A stretch of DNA of 22,930 nt from assembly GCA_903873955.1 (NCBI GenBank), contig CAIQQL010000034.1, forward strand, positions 1 through 22,930, given 5' to 3'. A program made the position numbers and the translations under genes. Below the pieces are notes generated by a model. The model was not told the DNA's origin. It searched no databases and saw only the letters and a list, made by a program, of their open reading frames with translations. Positions 1 through 7,313 of the stretch are shown in pieces. Position 1 is the first letter of the stretch. Each line of letters begins with the position of its first letter. Source of the DNA: an uncultured archaeon. Its GTDB lineage: Archaea > Nanobdellota > Nanobdellia > Pacearchaeales > GW2011-AR1.

Positions 1-161
1 AAGAGAAGTTTGGCATCAAGAACAAGGATGCAATCAAGGACTCTGAGGAGATTATTTTCGTCATAGAATCTTTTGGCATGATGGATCCTAAAGACATCTT
101 CACCCAGGCAGCAGAGGCCCTCAAGGATAATCTTTCCGAGTTTGCAAAGACTCTTAAGTAA
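1..161 (+). CDS. rpoD: DNA-directed RNA polymerase subunit D (Rpo3), C-terminal fragment
   Basis: The 5' part lies outside the window. The reading frame starting at base 3 gives 52 residues to a TAA at 159-161. The fragment contains a stretch reading IIFVIESFGMMDPKDIF, followed by an amphipathic helix that ends in a Lys-rich tail. In archaeal subunit D, the homologue of eukaryotic RPB3 and bacterial alpha, the C-terminus has this pattern: a beta strand with xFxVES(F/W)G, then a 'xPKEI' helix used in dimerisation with subunit L. It is recognised from family memory on a short segment, so a different ribosomal-operon protein is not fully excluded. It is immediately followed by a T-rich terminator, so it is the last gene of its unit. 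Confidence 0.7.
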   Translation, partial: EKFGIKNKDAIKDSEEIIFVIESFGMMDPKDIFTQAAEALKDNLSEFAKTLK

Positions 162-184
162 TTTTTTACTTTATTTTTATTTTT
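162..184 (+). terminator. T-rich archaeal terminator after rpoD
   Basis: Runs of six, five and four T, separated by one to four other bases, begin directly at the rpoD stop codon. Archaeal RNA polymerase terminates on such oligo-T tracts without needing a hairpin. The tract overlaps the stop codon of the convergent methyltransferase gene (TTA on the plus strand at 177-179). Confidence 0.6.
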
Positions 185-911
185 CTGCCACTACTAAATA
201 TCCTAAAGTCCACTTCTTTTCTTTGTCAAGTCTGTCCAAGTAAAAGCAGAGGAAGGGTATGATGATGTTGGTGAATGGATATTCTATGACTTTTAGCGGA
301 TAATACAGCCAGCGATGTTTTTTGTACTGGTCTAAAAGGCCATTAAACCTGAAGACATCGGAAAGGAACCAGAAAAATCCTCCTTTCGGGGTGATGTGAC
401 ATTTTTTGAATCCTGCCTCTCGGAAAGCGCTTGCAAGGCCATACTTGGTAAAATAATAGAAGTTATACGGCTCCTGATGGAGCTTCCAGCTCTGGGGGAC
501 GGTAAGATAGACTTTTCCACCTTTTTTCAAGATCCTGAAAAATTCATCAAGGACTTTCTGGGGATGTTCGACATGCTCTAAGACCTCTGTTGAAAGGATC
601 GCATCATAGCTCTCTTTTTTACGAGGGATCTTTTCAAGGGAGCAGACAAAGTCGATGTGTTCTGATGTCTTCTGGAAATCTGTTGCCTCATATACTGCGT
701 GAGAAAACAGATATTTGTAAGGGGCAGGACCTGCTCCGGCATCAAGGATCTTTGCACCTGGCTTCAAGTCCCTTGCGCTCCAGGCGACAAATTTCTCGAT
801 GGCATAACGATGGGGATTGAAGCGGAATCGCAATGATCTTGGAAAAAGATTGATGAGTAACTGCGTGCTTTTTGCCCTGCCGGTTACAGGGTCGCGAGAG
901 GTTATTGCCAT
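177..911 (-). CDS. class I SAM-dependent methyltransferase (Methyltransf_11/25 type)
   Basis: A 244-residue protein. The SAM-binding motif I reads ILDAGAGPAP at residues 55-64. An acidic post-I residue follows in YEATDF, and the motif IV/post region reads STEVLEHVEHP at 107-117, followed by the KKGGKVYLTVPQ strand at 129-140. This is the classic Methyltransf_11 arrangement. The C-terminal third is rich in Tyr, Phe and Trp and may contain a membrane-associated hydrophobic helix (about residues 208-230). The substrate cannot be read from sequence. Its position, divergent from the STT3 gene and next to a glycan locus, suggests a sugar or lipid-linked glycan methyltransferase. The gene is monocistronic here, tail to tail with rpoD. 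The ATG at 909-911 lies about 22-25 bases after a TATA-like element, so the transcript would be leaderless. Confidence 0.85.
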   Translation of the reverse strand: MAITSRDPVTGRAKSTQLLINLFPRSLRFRFNPHRYAIEKFVAWSARDLKPGAKILDAGAGPAPYKYLFSHAVYEATDFQKTSEHIDFVCSLEKIPRKKESYDAILSTEVLEHVEHPQKVLDEFFRILKKGGKVYLTVPQSWKLHQEPYNFYYFTKYGLASAFREAGFKKCHITPKGGFFWFLSDVFRFNGLLDQYKKHRWLYYPLKVIEYPFTNIIIPFLCFYLDRLDKEKKWTLGYLVVAEK

Positions 912-929
912 GGTCTTATATCACTTGTT

Positions 930-939
930 TATTTTAATA
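930..939 (-). promoter_or_regulatory. TATA box for the 177-911 methyltransferase
   Basis: On the minus strand the sequence reads TATTAAAATA, centred about 23-25 bases before the ATG at 911. That fits a near-leaderless archaeal transcript. Confidence 0.5.
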
Positions 940-967
940 CCTATTGTTCCAATCAATTTGCTTAAAC

Positions 968-975
968 TTTAAATA
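968..975 (+). promoter_or_regulatory. TATA box for the STT3 operon
   Basis: TTTAAATA lies 31 bases upstream of the ATG at 1006 (centre to ATG about 34). With the usual 26-base spacing, transcription would start near 997-999 and give a leader of less than 10 bases. This is the only strong TATA element before the six-gene plus-strand unit. Confidence 0.6.
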
Positions 976-1005
976 CCCTTACTGTTACTCATTTGTAAGC
1001 ATCCT

Positions 1006-3813
1006 ATGGAAAATAGTAATCTTTTAGAGGAGAGAAAACAAAAACTTTTTGCTTTCTTTAAAGAGAAATATACCTGGGTTACATACGTCGTCTTGGCGGC
1101 GATTGTCTGGTTGGCCGTCTACATCAGGACCATTCCTATGCAGATCAATCCTCAGACAGGAAAACCTTGGTTGTGGGATATCGGCAGAGACACCTGGACC
1201 TTAGGACCGGATCTGGATCCGTTCATTTTCTTTCGATGGTCCAAAGAATTAGCGACGCAGGGGTACATTTCTGCCGTTGACCATCTTCGTTACATCCCCT
1301 ATTATTTCGATACTTCCCTTGAATTGAAATGGGTTTCATACACCACGATTGCGGTTTACAAATTTCTCAATCTCTTCAGTCACACGTCAATAGAATATGC
1401 TGCAGTGGTCATGCCTGTCTTCATGTTTGCGTTCACCGTTATTGTCTTCTTCTTGTTTGCAAGACGATTGTTCTTGGAGAACATGGGCAATATGAAAGCT
1501 AACATCATCGCGCTTATTTCCTCGCTCTTCTTTGTTCTCATTCCTTCCTTGCTTCCAAGAACGGTTGCAGGAATCCCTGGTAAAGAGTCTGTTGCCTTCT
1601 TCTATATGTTCTTGGCGTTCTATCTCTTTGTCTGTGCCTGGAAAGCCAAGACCCCGACCAAGATGTATATCTTAGGCCTGCTCACTGCGTTAGCCACCGC
1701 CCTTATGGCCTATACCTGGGGAGGTTATGTCTATATTTTCGTTACCTTCGGTTTGGTCATGCTCCTTGCATTTATCCTCGGGCAAGCAACGAAAGACAAG
1801 ATAATCCTTTACACCATCTGGCTTGTAGGGTCCTTTATCATCATGTATCCAGTGGTTCTTGAAAGATATCCGATAACTTTCTTCTTTACCTCCGTGCTTA
1901 CCCTGTTCCCAATCCTGGTTTTAGGACTGATGCTCTTCCATGCCCTTATCTTCAATACAAGGGTTTCAAAGATTTTTGATGCCCCTTTCTTCACCTCTAA
2001 CAACTTCTTCAAGAGAACCCCAAAGCCTCTTCTCTCCATTATCTATTTCTTTGTCCTAGGAATAATCTTGGTCTCAATAACCCCTCATCTGGGCCCAGGG
2101 TTCCTTATCTCAAAGTCGCAAGACGCTCTCAGGCCAATTATTGCACCAGTAAGTGACCGTATGGGTGTCACTGTTGCAGAAAATCGTATGCCTTACTATG
2201 CGGAATGGGCGGGAAGCTTCGGTCCAACCATCTCTGACTTCTTCAAGATAATCACTTTTAATATCATCTCAATCCCAACTTCTGTATCCCAAAATCTTTC
2301 GGTCTTCTATGTATTCTTCTGGCTCTTCTTCATCGGATCAGTCTACTTGTTGTTCATCTATCTGAAGGACTTTGCATTCAGGGAGCGTGCTGCTATCACT
2401 GTTGCCTACACCATCTTCCTTTTCTGTCTGGTCTTTAGCAGATATTCAGCAACAAGCACCTTTAATGGGGTCAATGGGATCAGTATCTTCGTCTATGCCT
2501 TAGGCGTTATCGCTTTGGTAGGCACGTTCGGTTATTATTATTTCAAGGCTCATGAGAACGGGGAGCTTGCCAAGATGCATAATCTTGACTTCGGGATCTT
2601 GTTCCTCTTTGTCTTCTTCTTTTTCTGTGTCGTATCGGCAAGAGGTTCTGTGAGGACAGTCATGTTCCTGGTGCCAGCTGCCGCAATCATTGTCGGATAC
2701 TTCAATGTCGTCATCTTTGATGAACTGAAAAAATTCACCGATAAAACGGGAAGATATATCCTGGTTGCCTTCATCATCGTCCTGCTTCTCGCAACACTCG
2801 GCTCAGCATTCTATTTCTATCAGGGAGCCGTTGGGACAGCCCATGCGTATGTCCCTGATGACTATACCCATGAATGGCAGTTAGCGATGGCTTGGGTCAG
2901 GGAAAATACCTCGACTAGCGCAGTCTTTGCTCATTGGTGGGATTATGGGTATTGGGTGCAGGCAATTGGTGAACGTGCAACTGTGCTGGATGGCGGAAAC
3001 TATTATGGTTATTGGGATTATCTGATGGGCAGGGTCCTTGCAGGTTCAAATGAGACGTTTAACTTAGACTTCCTCTATAGCCATAATGTGACTCATTTGT
3101 TGATTGATCCCACTGACATTGGCAAGTATGGCGCCTTCTCGAGTATCGGTAGCAATAATGACTGTGATTTGAGAAGTTATATCCCTACTCTGTCAAGAGA
3201 TGACAGGCAAGCACGTGAAACGAAAAACTCAACAATCTTTGTCTATCCGGGCGGATTTGGTTTAGATGGCGATGTCTATTATTCTATCAATGGTACGAAG
3301 GTTGCAAAACCTCTTCCTGCCGGAAGTGCGGGAATCCTGGGATTCACGGTAGAACTAGATGCCAAGGGCGAGATTGTAAACCAGCCAACTGCAATATTCT
3401 ACTACCAGGGCAAACAATTGCCTCTGCCACTTCGTTATGCTTATTTCAATAAGAAGCTCACCGACTTTGGTTCTGGTGTTGATGCCGGTGTTTTTGGTGT
3501 CGCAACAGTAACTGGGCAGTCTATTGTAAAGAATGGGGCTATCCTCTACCTTTCCCCACGAGTGATACACTCGCAGGTTGCTCAACTCTACCTCTTTGGG
3601 CAGAACGACTCTAACTACACCCTTGTTCATAGCCAGGATTTCCCGGCAATTGCACAGATCAAGGAATCCTATGGTTTTGATGAAGACTTCCTTGTGTATG
3701 GTGAGTTTAGAGGTCCAATCAAGATATGGCAAGTAAACTATCCATCAACAGTGCAGTTCAATGAGCAGTATCTCTCTAAAGATTATCCTGAGTCTTTAAG
3801 AAACGCATGCTAG
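1006..3813 (+). CDS. aglB: STT3/AglB-type dolichyl-phosphooligosaccharide-protein glycotransferase
   Basis: The catalytic subunit of archaeal N-glycosylation (GT66). It transfers a lipid-linked oligosaccharide to Asn in N-X-S/T sequons on the outer face of the membrane. At 935 residues it is normal for the large archaeal form. The first membrane helix is at about 24-42. The EL1 DxD-type metal motif is in GPDLDPF (Asp69, Asp71). The EL5 TIxE-like motif is TVAEN with Glu392. About 13 membrane helices reach residue ~610 and are followed by a soluble C-terminal domain. That domain carries the sequon-binding motif WWDYG at 644-648 and a DIGK segment at 704-707, which resembles the DK-type motif. 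All catalytic signatures are present. It is the first gene of a packed operon, and its end overlaps the next gene by 7 bases (ATGCTAG). The soluble domain itself contains seven N-X-S/T sequons. Confidence 0.96.
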   Translation: MENSNLLEERKQKLFAFFKEKYTWVTYVVLAAIVWLAVYIRTIPMQINPQTGKPWLWDIGRDTWTLGPDLDPFIFFRWSKELATQGYISAVDHLRYIPYYFDTSLELKWVSYTTIAVYKFLNLFSHTSIEYAAVVMPVFMFAFTVIVFFLFARRLFLENMGNMKANIIALISSLFFVLIPSLLPRTVAGIPGKESVAFFYMFLAFYLFVCAWKAKTPTKMYILGLLTALATALMAYTWGGYVYIFVTFGLVMLLAFILGQATKDKIILYTIWLVGSFIIMYPVVLERYPITFFFTSVLTLFPILVLGLMLFHALIFNTRVSKIFDAPFFTSNNFFKRTPKPLLSIIYFFVLGIILVSITPHLGPGFLISKSQDALRPIIAPVSDRMGVTVAENRMPYYAEWAGSFGPTISDFFKIITFNIISIPTSVSQNLSVFYVFFWLFFIGSVYLLFIYLKDFAFRERAAITVAYTIFLFCLVFSRYSATSTFNGVNGISIFVYALGVIALVGTFGYYYFKAHENGELAKMHNLDFGILFLFVFFFFCVVSARGSVRTVMFLVPAAAIIVGYFNVVIFDELKKFTDKTGRYILVAFIIVLLLATLGSAFYFYQGAVGTAHAYVPDDYTHEWQLAMAWVRENTSTSAVFAHWWDYGYWVQAIGERATVLDGGNYYGYWDYLMGRVLAGSNETFNLDFLYSHNVTHLLIDPTDIGKYGAFSSIGSNNDCDLRSYIPTLSRDDRQARETKNSTIFVYPGGFGLDGDVYYSINGTKVAKPLPAGSAGILGFTVELDAKGEIVNQPTAIFYYQGKQLPLPLRYAYFNKKLTDFGSGVDAGVFGVATVTGQSIVKNGAILYLSPRVIHSQVAQLYLFGQNDSNYTLVHSQDFPAIAQIKESYGFDEDFLVYGEFRGPIKIWQVNYPSTVQFNEQYLSKDYPESLRNAC

Positions 3814-4811
3814 CGAACCCCTTACTCCTTGTTCCTATTGTTGTAAGTTTTTTTGTAACTTTGTTTTTTCTTCCTGCTTGGATCAAGAAGGCGCATTCCT
3901 TTGGTTTAGTCGGCAAGGACATGAATAAGTTCCATGAATCCAAGGTTGCTGAGGCAGGAGGCCTCACGGTGATTACTGGTTTTGTCTTGGGCGTCCTTGT
4001 TTATATTGCTTTGAAGACGTTTTACTTCAACTCCCAGGCAAATGTCATCGAGATCTTGTCGTTGCTCTGCTGTATTCTCATTGTCTCAATTATTGGTCTT
4101 GTGGATGGTCTGCTAGGCTGGAAAGTCGGGCTCGGCAGACGACTGCGGGTGTTTCTGGTGTTTTTTGCCGCAATACCTTTGATGGTCATCAATACAGGTG
4201 ACCCTCATATCTCGTTCATCACCGCAATCAACTTAGGCATACTCTATCCTCTGATCATTATCCCTCTGGGCATCATCGGTGCATCAACAACCTTCAACTT
4301 CCTTGCAGGATACAACGGTCTGGAGGCAAGGCAAGGCATTCTCATACTTCTTGCGCTCACGGTTGCAGCGTATATCACGGGCGGAAGCTGGTTAGGCATC
4401 CTGTTGATGTGTATGGTCTTCTCCCTTCTTGCTTTCTTGTTGTATAATAATTATCCTGCAAAAGTGTTCCCAGGGGACGTATTGACCTATTCAGTAGGTG
4501 CGTTGATTGGTGCTGCGGCAATTCTCGGTAATCTCGAATGGTTTGCAGTCATTATCTTCATCCCTAATATCATTGAGGTTTTACTGAAATTACGAGGTAA
4601 ACTGAAGAAAGAGTCTTTTGCAATGCCCCAGGCTGATGGGTCTATTGAGCTCAGATATGAAAAGCTGTATGGTCTTGAACATGTGGCAATTAAAGTGCTC
4701 AAGAAGTTCAAGAAGAAGGTTTATGAATGGGAAGTGGTTTGGTTCATTAACTTCTTAGAGCTTATTTTCATCGCTCTTGCCTTTATCCTCTTGAAGTATC
4801 GTATGCTGTAA
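3807..4811 (+). CDS. UDP-GlcNAc: polyprenyl/dolichyl-phosphate GlcNAc-1-phosphate transferase (GPT/WecA/MraY family, AglH-like)
   Basis: A 334-residue polytopic membrane protein of the polyprenyl-phosphate HexNAc-1-phosphate transferase family. It would catalyse the first step of glycan assembly on the lipid carrier, as Alg7/DPAGT1 does in eukaryotes and AglH in methanogens. Visible family motifs are GKDMNK at 36-41, KVAEAGG at 46-52, NFLAGYNGLE at 164-173 and FPGD at 221-224. The second acidic motif, usually DD, reads GLVDGLLGW at 97-105, so Asp101 is replaced by Gly. The ATG overlaps the STT3 stop codon, and the next gene starts 2 bases after this one, implying co-transcription. The nucleotide-sugar donor (UDP-GlcNAc or another UDP-HexNAc) is an inference from the family. 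The family call is firm. Confidence 0.92.
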   Translation: MLANPLLLVPIVVSFFVTLFFLPAWIKKAHSFGLVGKDMNKFHESKVAEAGGLTVITGFVLGVLVYIALKTFYFNSQANVIEILSLLCCILIVSIIGLVDGLLGWKVGLGRRLRVFLVFFAAIPLMVINTGDPHISFITAINLGILYPLIIIPLGIIGASTTFNFLAGYNGLEARQGILILLALTVAAYITGGSWLGILLMCMVFSLLAFLLYNNYPAKVFPGDVLTYSVGALIGAAAILGNLEWFAVIIFIPNIIEVLLKLRGKLKKESFAMPQADGSIELRYEKLYGLEHVAIKVLKKFKKKVYEWEVVWFINFLELIFIALAFILLKYRML

Positions 4812-4813
4812 AC

Positions 4814-6055
4814 ATGATAGCAAGGATTTCAAAGTTACATAAGGATGAGTTAGTAAGAGGTGGAACCATTCTCTTTGCGCTTTTAGTGGTCTTTAACATC
4901 CTTAATTACATCTACCAGATCTCTATGGCTCGCATGCTCGGTCCAGCAAGCTTTGGAATCCTTGCGGCTTTGATGAATGTGATCTATATCCTGAACATCC
5001 CGGGAGAAGCGATTCAAACGATCATCTCCAGATATACGACGACATTCACGACGCGTAATGAGCAAGGGAAACTCAAGGATCTTTTGTTGAGGAGCATGAA
5101 CAAGGGCTTTTTCTTTGCCTGTATCATGTACCTTATCTTCATCCCGGTAGGGTATGCGCTTTCTTATTTTTTGCATACTGAATTCTGGCTTATCCTGCTT
5201 GCAGGCCTCTATATCTTTTCTATTCTCCTAGTGCCTACCCTGCGGGGTATCTTGCAAGGAAAGAAACAGTTTGTGGCCCTGGGGACAAATATATCGCTTG
5301 AAGCATTTTTCAAGGTCATTTTGGCCTTCGTCATGGTCACCTTTGGTCTCCAGGTATATGGTGCAATCGGTGCGGTCATTGCCGCAGGCTTTGTGACGTT
5401 TTTATTTGCCTTTGCCCTGATGAAACCTGTATTGAAGGCTTCTCGTGAATCAGTCGACTTCAAGGATATCTATAGGTACAATCTTCCCGTGCTCATTTCC
5501 ATGATCTCCATTGTCCTGATGTTTAGCCTGGATGTCATTTTTGCCCGGGCTTATTTCTCGCCGGAACTGGCGGGGCAATATGCATTTGTTTCTTTGATTG
5601 GCAAGGTGATTCTCTTCATGAGCACTTCAGTCGGTAAAGCCATGCTTCCACTATCCTCCGAGGCGTTTGAGAAAGGGACGAAGCCTACTTCTCTTTTCAA
5701 AAAATCCTTGCTCATCATTTGTGCTATCTCCTTTAGTGCCCTGATTCTATATGGGCTCTTCCCTGCACAGATCATCCAGCTGGTGTCTTTGGGCTCAAAG
5801 CAGTATCTTGGTGCGTCCAATATCCTGTTGTTGTTGGGTCTGGGAGCAACATGCATCTCCTTTGCTAACCTTATTGTTCTGTACAGGCTTTCGATGAATC
5901 GTATGGGCAAGGCTTCCTATGCCCTGCTCTTCTTTGTCCTGCTGCAGGTCATCCTTTTTGTCTGTTTCCATGCCACGATTGTTGAGTTTGCTACCTCTTT
6001 TTTTGTCTCGACGCTTCTGATGTTCCTCTTCACGTTGTTCCTCCTGAAAAAATGA
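4814..6055 (+). CDS. Wzx/MATE-type oligosaccharide flippase (polysaccharide biosynthesis protein)
   Basis: A 413-residue protein made almost entirely of hydrophobic segments (about 12 helices). It has the family-typical start: a basic N-terminus, a first helix, then MARMLGPASFGILAAL at about 39-54. That matches the 'R.LGp..yGila.l' signature of PF01943/PF13440 flippases. The likely role is moving the lipid-linked glycan across the membrane before STT3 uses it. It is shorter than the usual 480-510 residues, consistent with 12 rather than 14 helices. The ATG lies 2 bases after the previous stop, and the end overlaps the next ATG by 4 bases (ATGA). Position between the GlcNAc-1-P transferase and the glycosyltransferases supports a role in the N-glycan path. 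Confidence 0.88.
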   Translation: MIARISKLHKDELVRGGTILFALLVVFNILNYIYQISMARMLGPASFGILAALMNVIYILNIPGEAIQTIISRYTTTFTTRNEQGKLKDLLLRSMNKGFFFACIMYLIFIPVGYALSYFLHTEFWLILLAGLYIFSILLVPTLRGILQGKKQFVALGTNISLEAFFKVILAFVMVTFGLQVYGAIGAVIAAGFVTFLFAFALMKPVLKASRESVDFKDIYRYNLPVLISMISIVLMFSLDVIFARAYFSPELAGQYAFVSLIGKVILFMSTSVGKAMLPLSSEAFEKGTKPTSLFKKSLLIICAISFSALILYGLFPAQIIQLVSLGSKQYLGASNILLLLGLGATCISFANLIVLYRLSMNRMGKASYALLFFVLLQVILFVCFHATIVEFATSFFVSTLLMFLFTLFLLKK

Positions 6056-6840
6056 AACTCACCATCGTCATGCCTGCATACAATGAAGAAACAAGGATAA
6101 GCCCTACTTTGGAGGCCTATGCTTCATTTTTTGAAAAAAAAGAGATTCAGGCAGAACTGGATACTGAAATTTTCGTGGTTGTCAACGGTACAACGGACCA
6201 TACCTTGGACATTGTAAAATTAAAACAAAAAAACCATCCTACCATCAACTATGTGAACCTTGAGCAAGGGGGGAAGGGGCATGCTCTGGTCGAAGGTTTT
6301 AAGCATGGGATTGAGCGCAAGGCGGAACTCGTAGGGTTTGTAGACTCAGATATGTCGACGCCTGCAGAGGCATATTATGACCTCGTTCGCGCAATGAAAG
6401 GTGTCGATGGTGCTATTGCCAGTAGGTGGCTAAAGGCAAGTGTGGTTAAGACCAAACAGACTTTGCTCAGAAGAATTACCAGCAGGACGTTTAATTTTAT
6501 TGTACGCTCTCTTTTCTCTATGCCTTATCGTGATACACAATGTGGTGCAAAGCTCTTTAGGGCAGAATCCTTGAAACAGGTCATCCCCGAATTGGGGATT
6601 ACTCGCTGGGCCTTTGATGTGGACCTTATCTATCGTCTGCGAAGAAAAGGTTGCAAGATTGTTGAAGTCCCGACCACGTGGGAAGATAACAAGAATTCGA
6701 AGCTCAATCTCTTCAAAGTCCCTATTGAAATGTTCTCGGGAGTAGTCAGGCTAAGATTAATAAACTCTCCCTTCAATTTTGTTGTAAGGGCTTATGATGC
6801 AATGCCTGAAGTTATTAAATTCCACCATACGCTATTATGA
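6052..6840 (+). CDS. GT2 glycosyltransferase, dolichyl-phosphate glucosyl/mannosyltransferase-like (Alg5/DPM1/AglJ type)
   Basis: A 262-residue GT-A fold enzyme. The start reads LTIVMPAYNEETRI (residues 3-16), a canonical GT2 opening. Residues 72-79 read QGGKGHAL, the nucleotide-sugar loop of Alg5/DPM-type enzymes. The DSD metal motif is at 98-100 (FVDSDMSTP). RDTQCGAKLF at about 159-168 and WAFDVDLIYRLRRKG are the acceptor-side motifs of the DPM1/Alg5 subgroup. No membrane helix is apparent, so it probably acts at the cytoplasmic face. The likely reaction is sugar transfer from a nucleotide donor to polyprenyl phosphate or to the growing lipid-linked glycan; the sugar is not predictable. It is joined to both neighbours by 4-base ATGA overlaps. 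Confidence 0.9.
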   Translation: MKLTIVMPAYNEETRISPTLEAYASFFEKKEIQAELDTEIFVVVNGTTDHTLDIVKLKQKNHPTINYVNLEQGGKGHALVEGFKHGIERKAELVGFVDSDMSTPAEAYYDLVRAMKGVDGAIASRWLKASVVKTKQTLLRRITSRTFNFIVRSLFSMPYRDTQCGAKLFRAESLKQVIPELGITRWAFDVDLIYRLRRKGCKIVEVPTTWEDNKNSKLNLFKVPIEMFSGVVRLRLINSPFNFVVRAYDAMPEVIKFHHTLL

Positions 6841-7313
6841 ACATTGCATTTATCTCATCACAAGGAGGGCATTCTGGTCAGATTAAGCTCATTTTCACCC
6901 CGGATGTTGTCGGTGAAAACAATGCGATCTTTATCACGGAAAAACCCGGGAAGGACCTTGCTCCTAAGCCCAATAGTTTTCATGGTAAATTTACCACCTA
7001 CTATTTTCCAAAGGACAAACTAGGATTCAATGCCTATCGATATCTTTCCACTACGAAAAAGCTCATGAAAATATTTCGAAAAGAGCATATAGACCTGATC
7101 ATTACCAACGGTGCGCAGCTTTCAATCTCGGCCGTGCTTGCTGCAAGGCTTTTGGGGATCAGGTCCATTTTCATGGATACCGTAATTCGCGTCAAAACCC
7201 CCAACTGGTCAGCAAGAGCCTGTTACCCTCTGGTTGATCTTTTTTTGGTGCAGCATCCGGAGATGAAAAAAAAATATGGTAAGAAGGCACAGTATCATGG
7301 AGGAGTCATATGA
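6837..7313 (+). CDS. Alg14-like glycosyltransferase subunit (N-terminal half of a split GT28/MurG-like enzyme)
   Basis: A 158-residue protein. The N-terminus reads IAFISSQGGHSGQ (3-15), matching the GGH(x)xQ loop of Alg14, PssD and EpsE-like proteins. The middle reads TNGAQLSISAVLAARLLGI and is followed by IFMDTVIRVKTPNW, which corresponds to the Alg14 core strand-helix units. Eukaryotic Alg14 anchors Alg13 at the membrane to add the second GlcNAc. This protein lacks the N-terminal membrane helix found in eukaryotic Alg14, as do bacterial PssD forms. The gene directly precedes an Alg13-like gene, and the two overlap by 4 bases (ATGA). The order Alg14 then Alg13 matches N- and C-domain order in fused relatives such as MurG. 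Confidence 0.85.
   Translation: MNIAFISSQGGHSGQIKLIFTPDVVGENNAIFITEKPGKDLAPKPNSFHGKFTTYYFPKDKLGFNAYRYLSTTKKLMKIFRKEHIDLIITNGAQLSISAVLAARLLGIRSIFMDTVIRVKTPNWSARACYPLVDLFLVQHPEMKKKYGKKAQYHGGVI
7299..7304 (+). promoter_or_regulatory. Shine-Dalgarno sequence before the Alg13-methyltransferase gene
   Basis: GGAGGA lies about 5-6 bases upstream of the ATG at 7310, inside the last codons of the Alg14-like gene. It complements the anti-SD CCTCC. None of the other operon-internal starts examined has a comparable site, so it likely allows independent or coupled re-initiation to match Alg13 and Alg14 levels. Confidence 0.55.

Noticed and set aside
3355..3732. A 125-residue minus-strand frame
   Set aside because: It is antisense to the outer domain of STT3 and has no family features.
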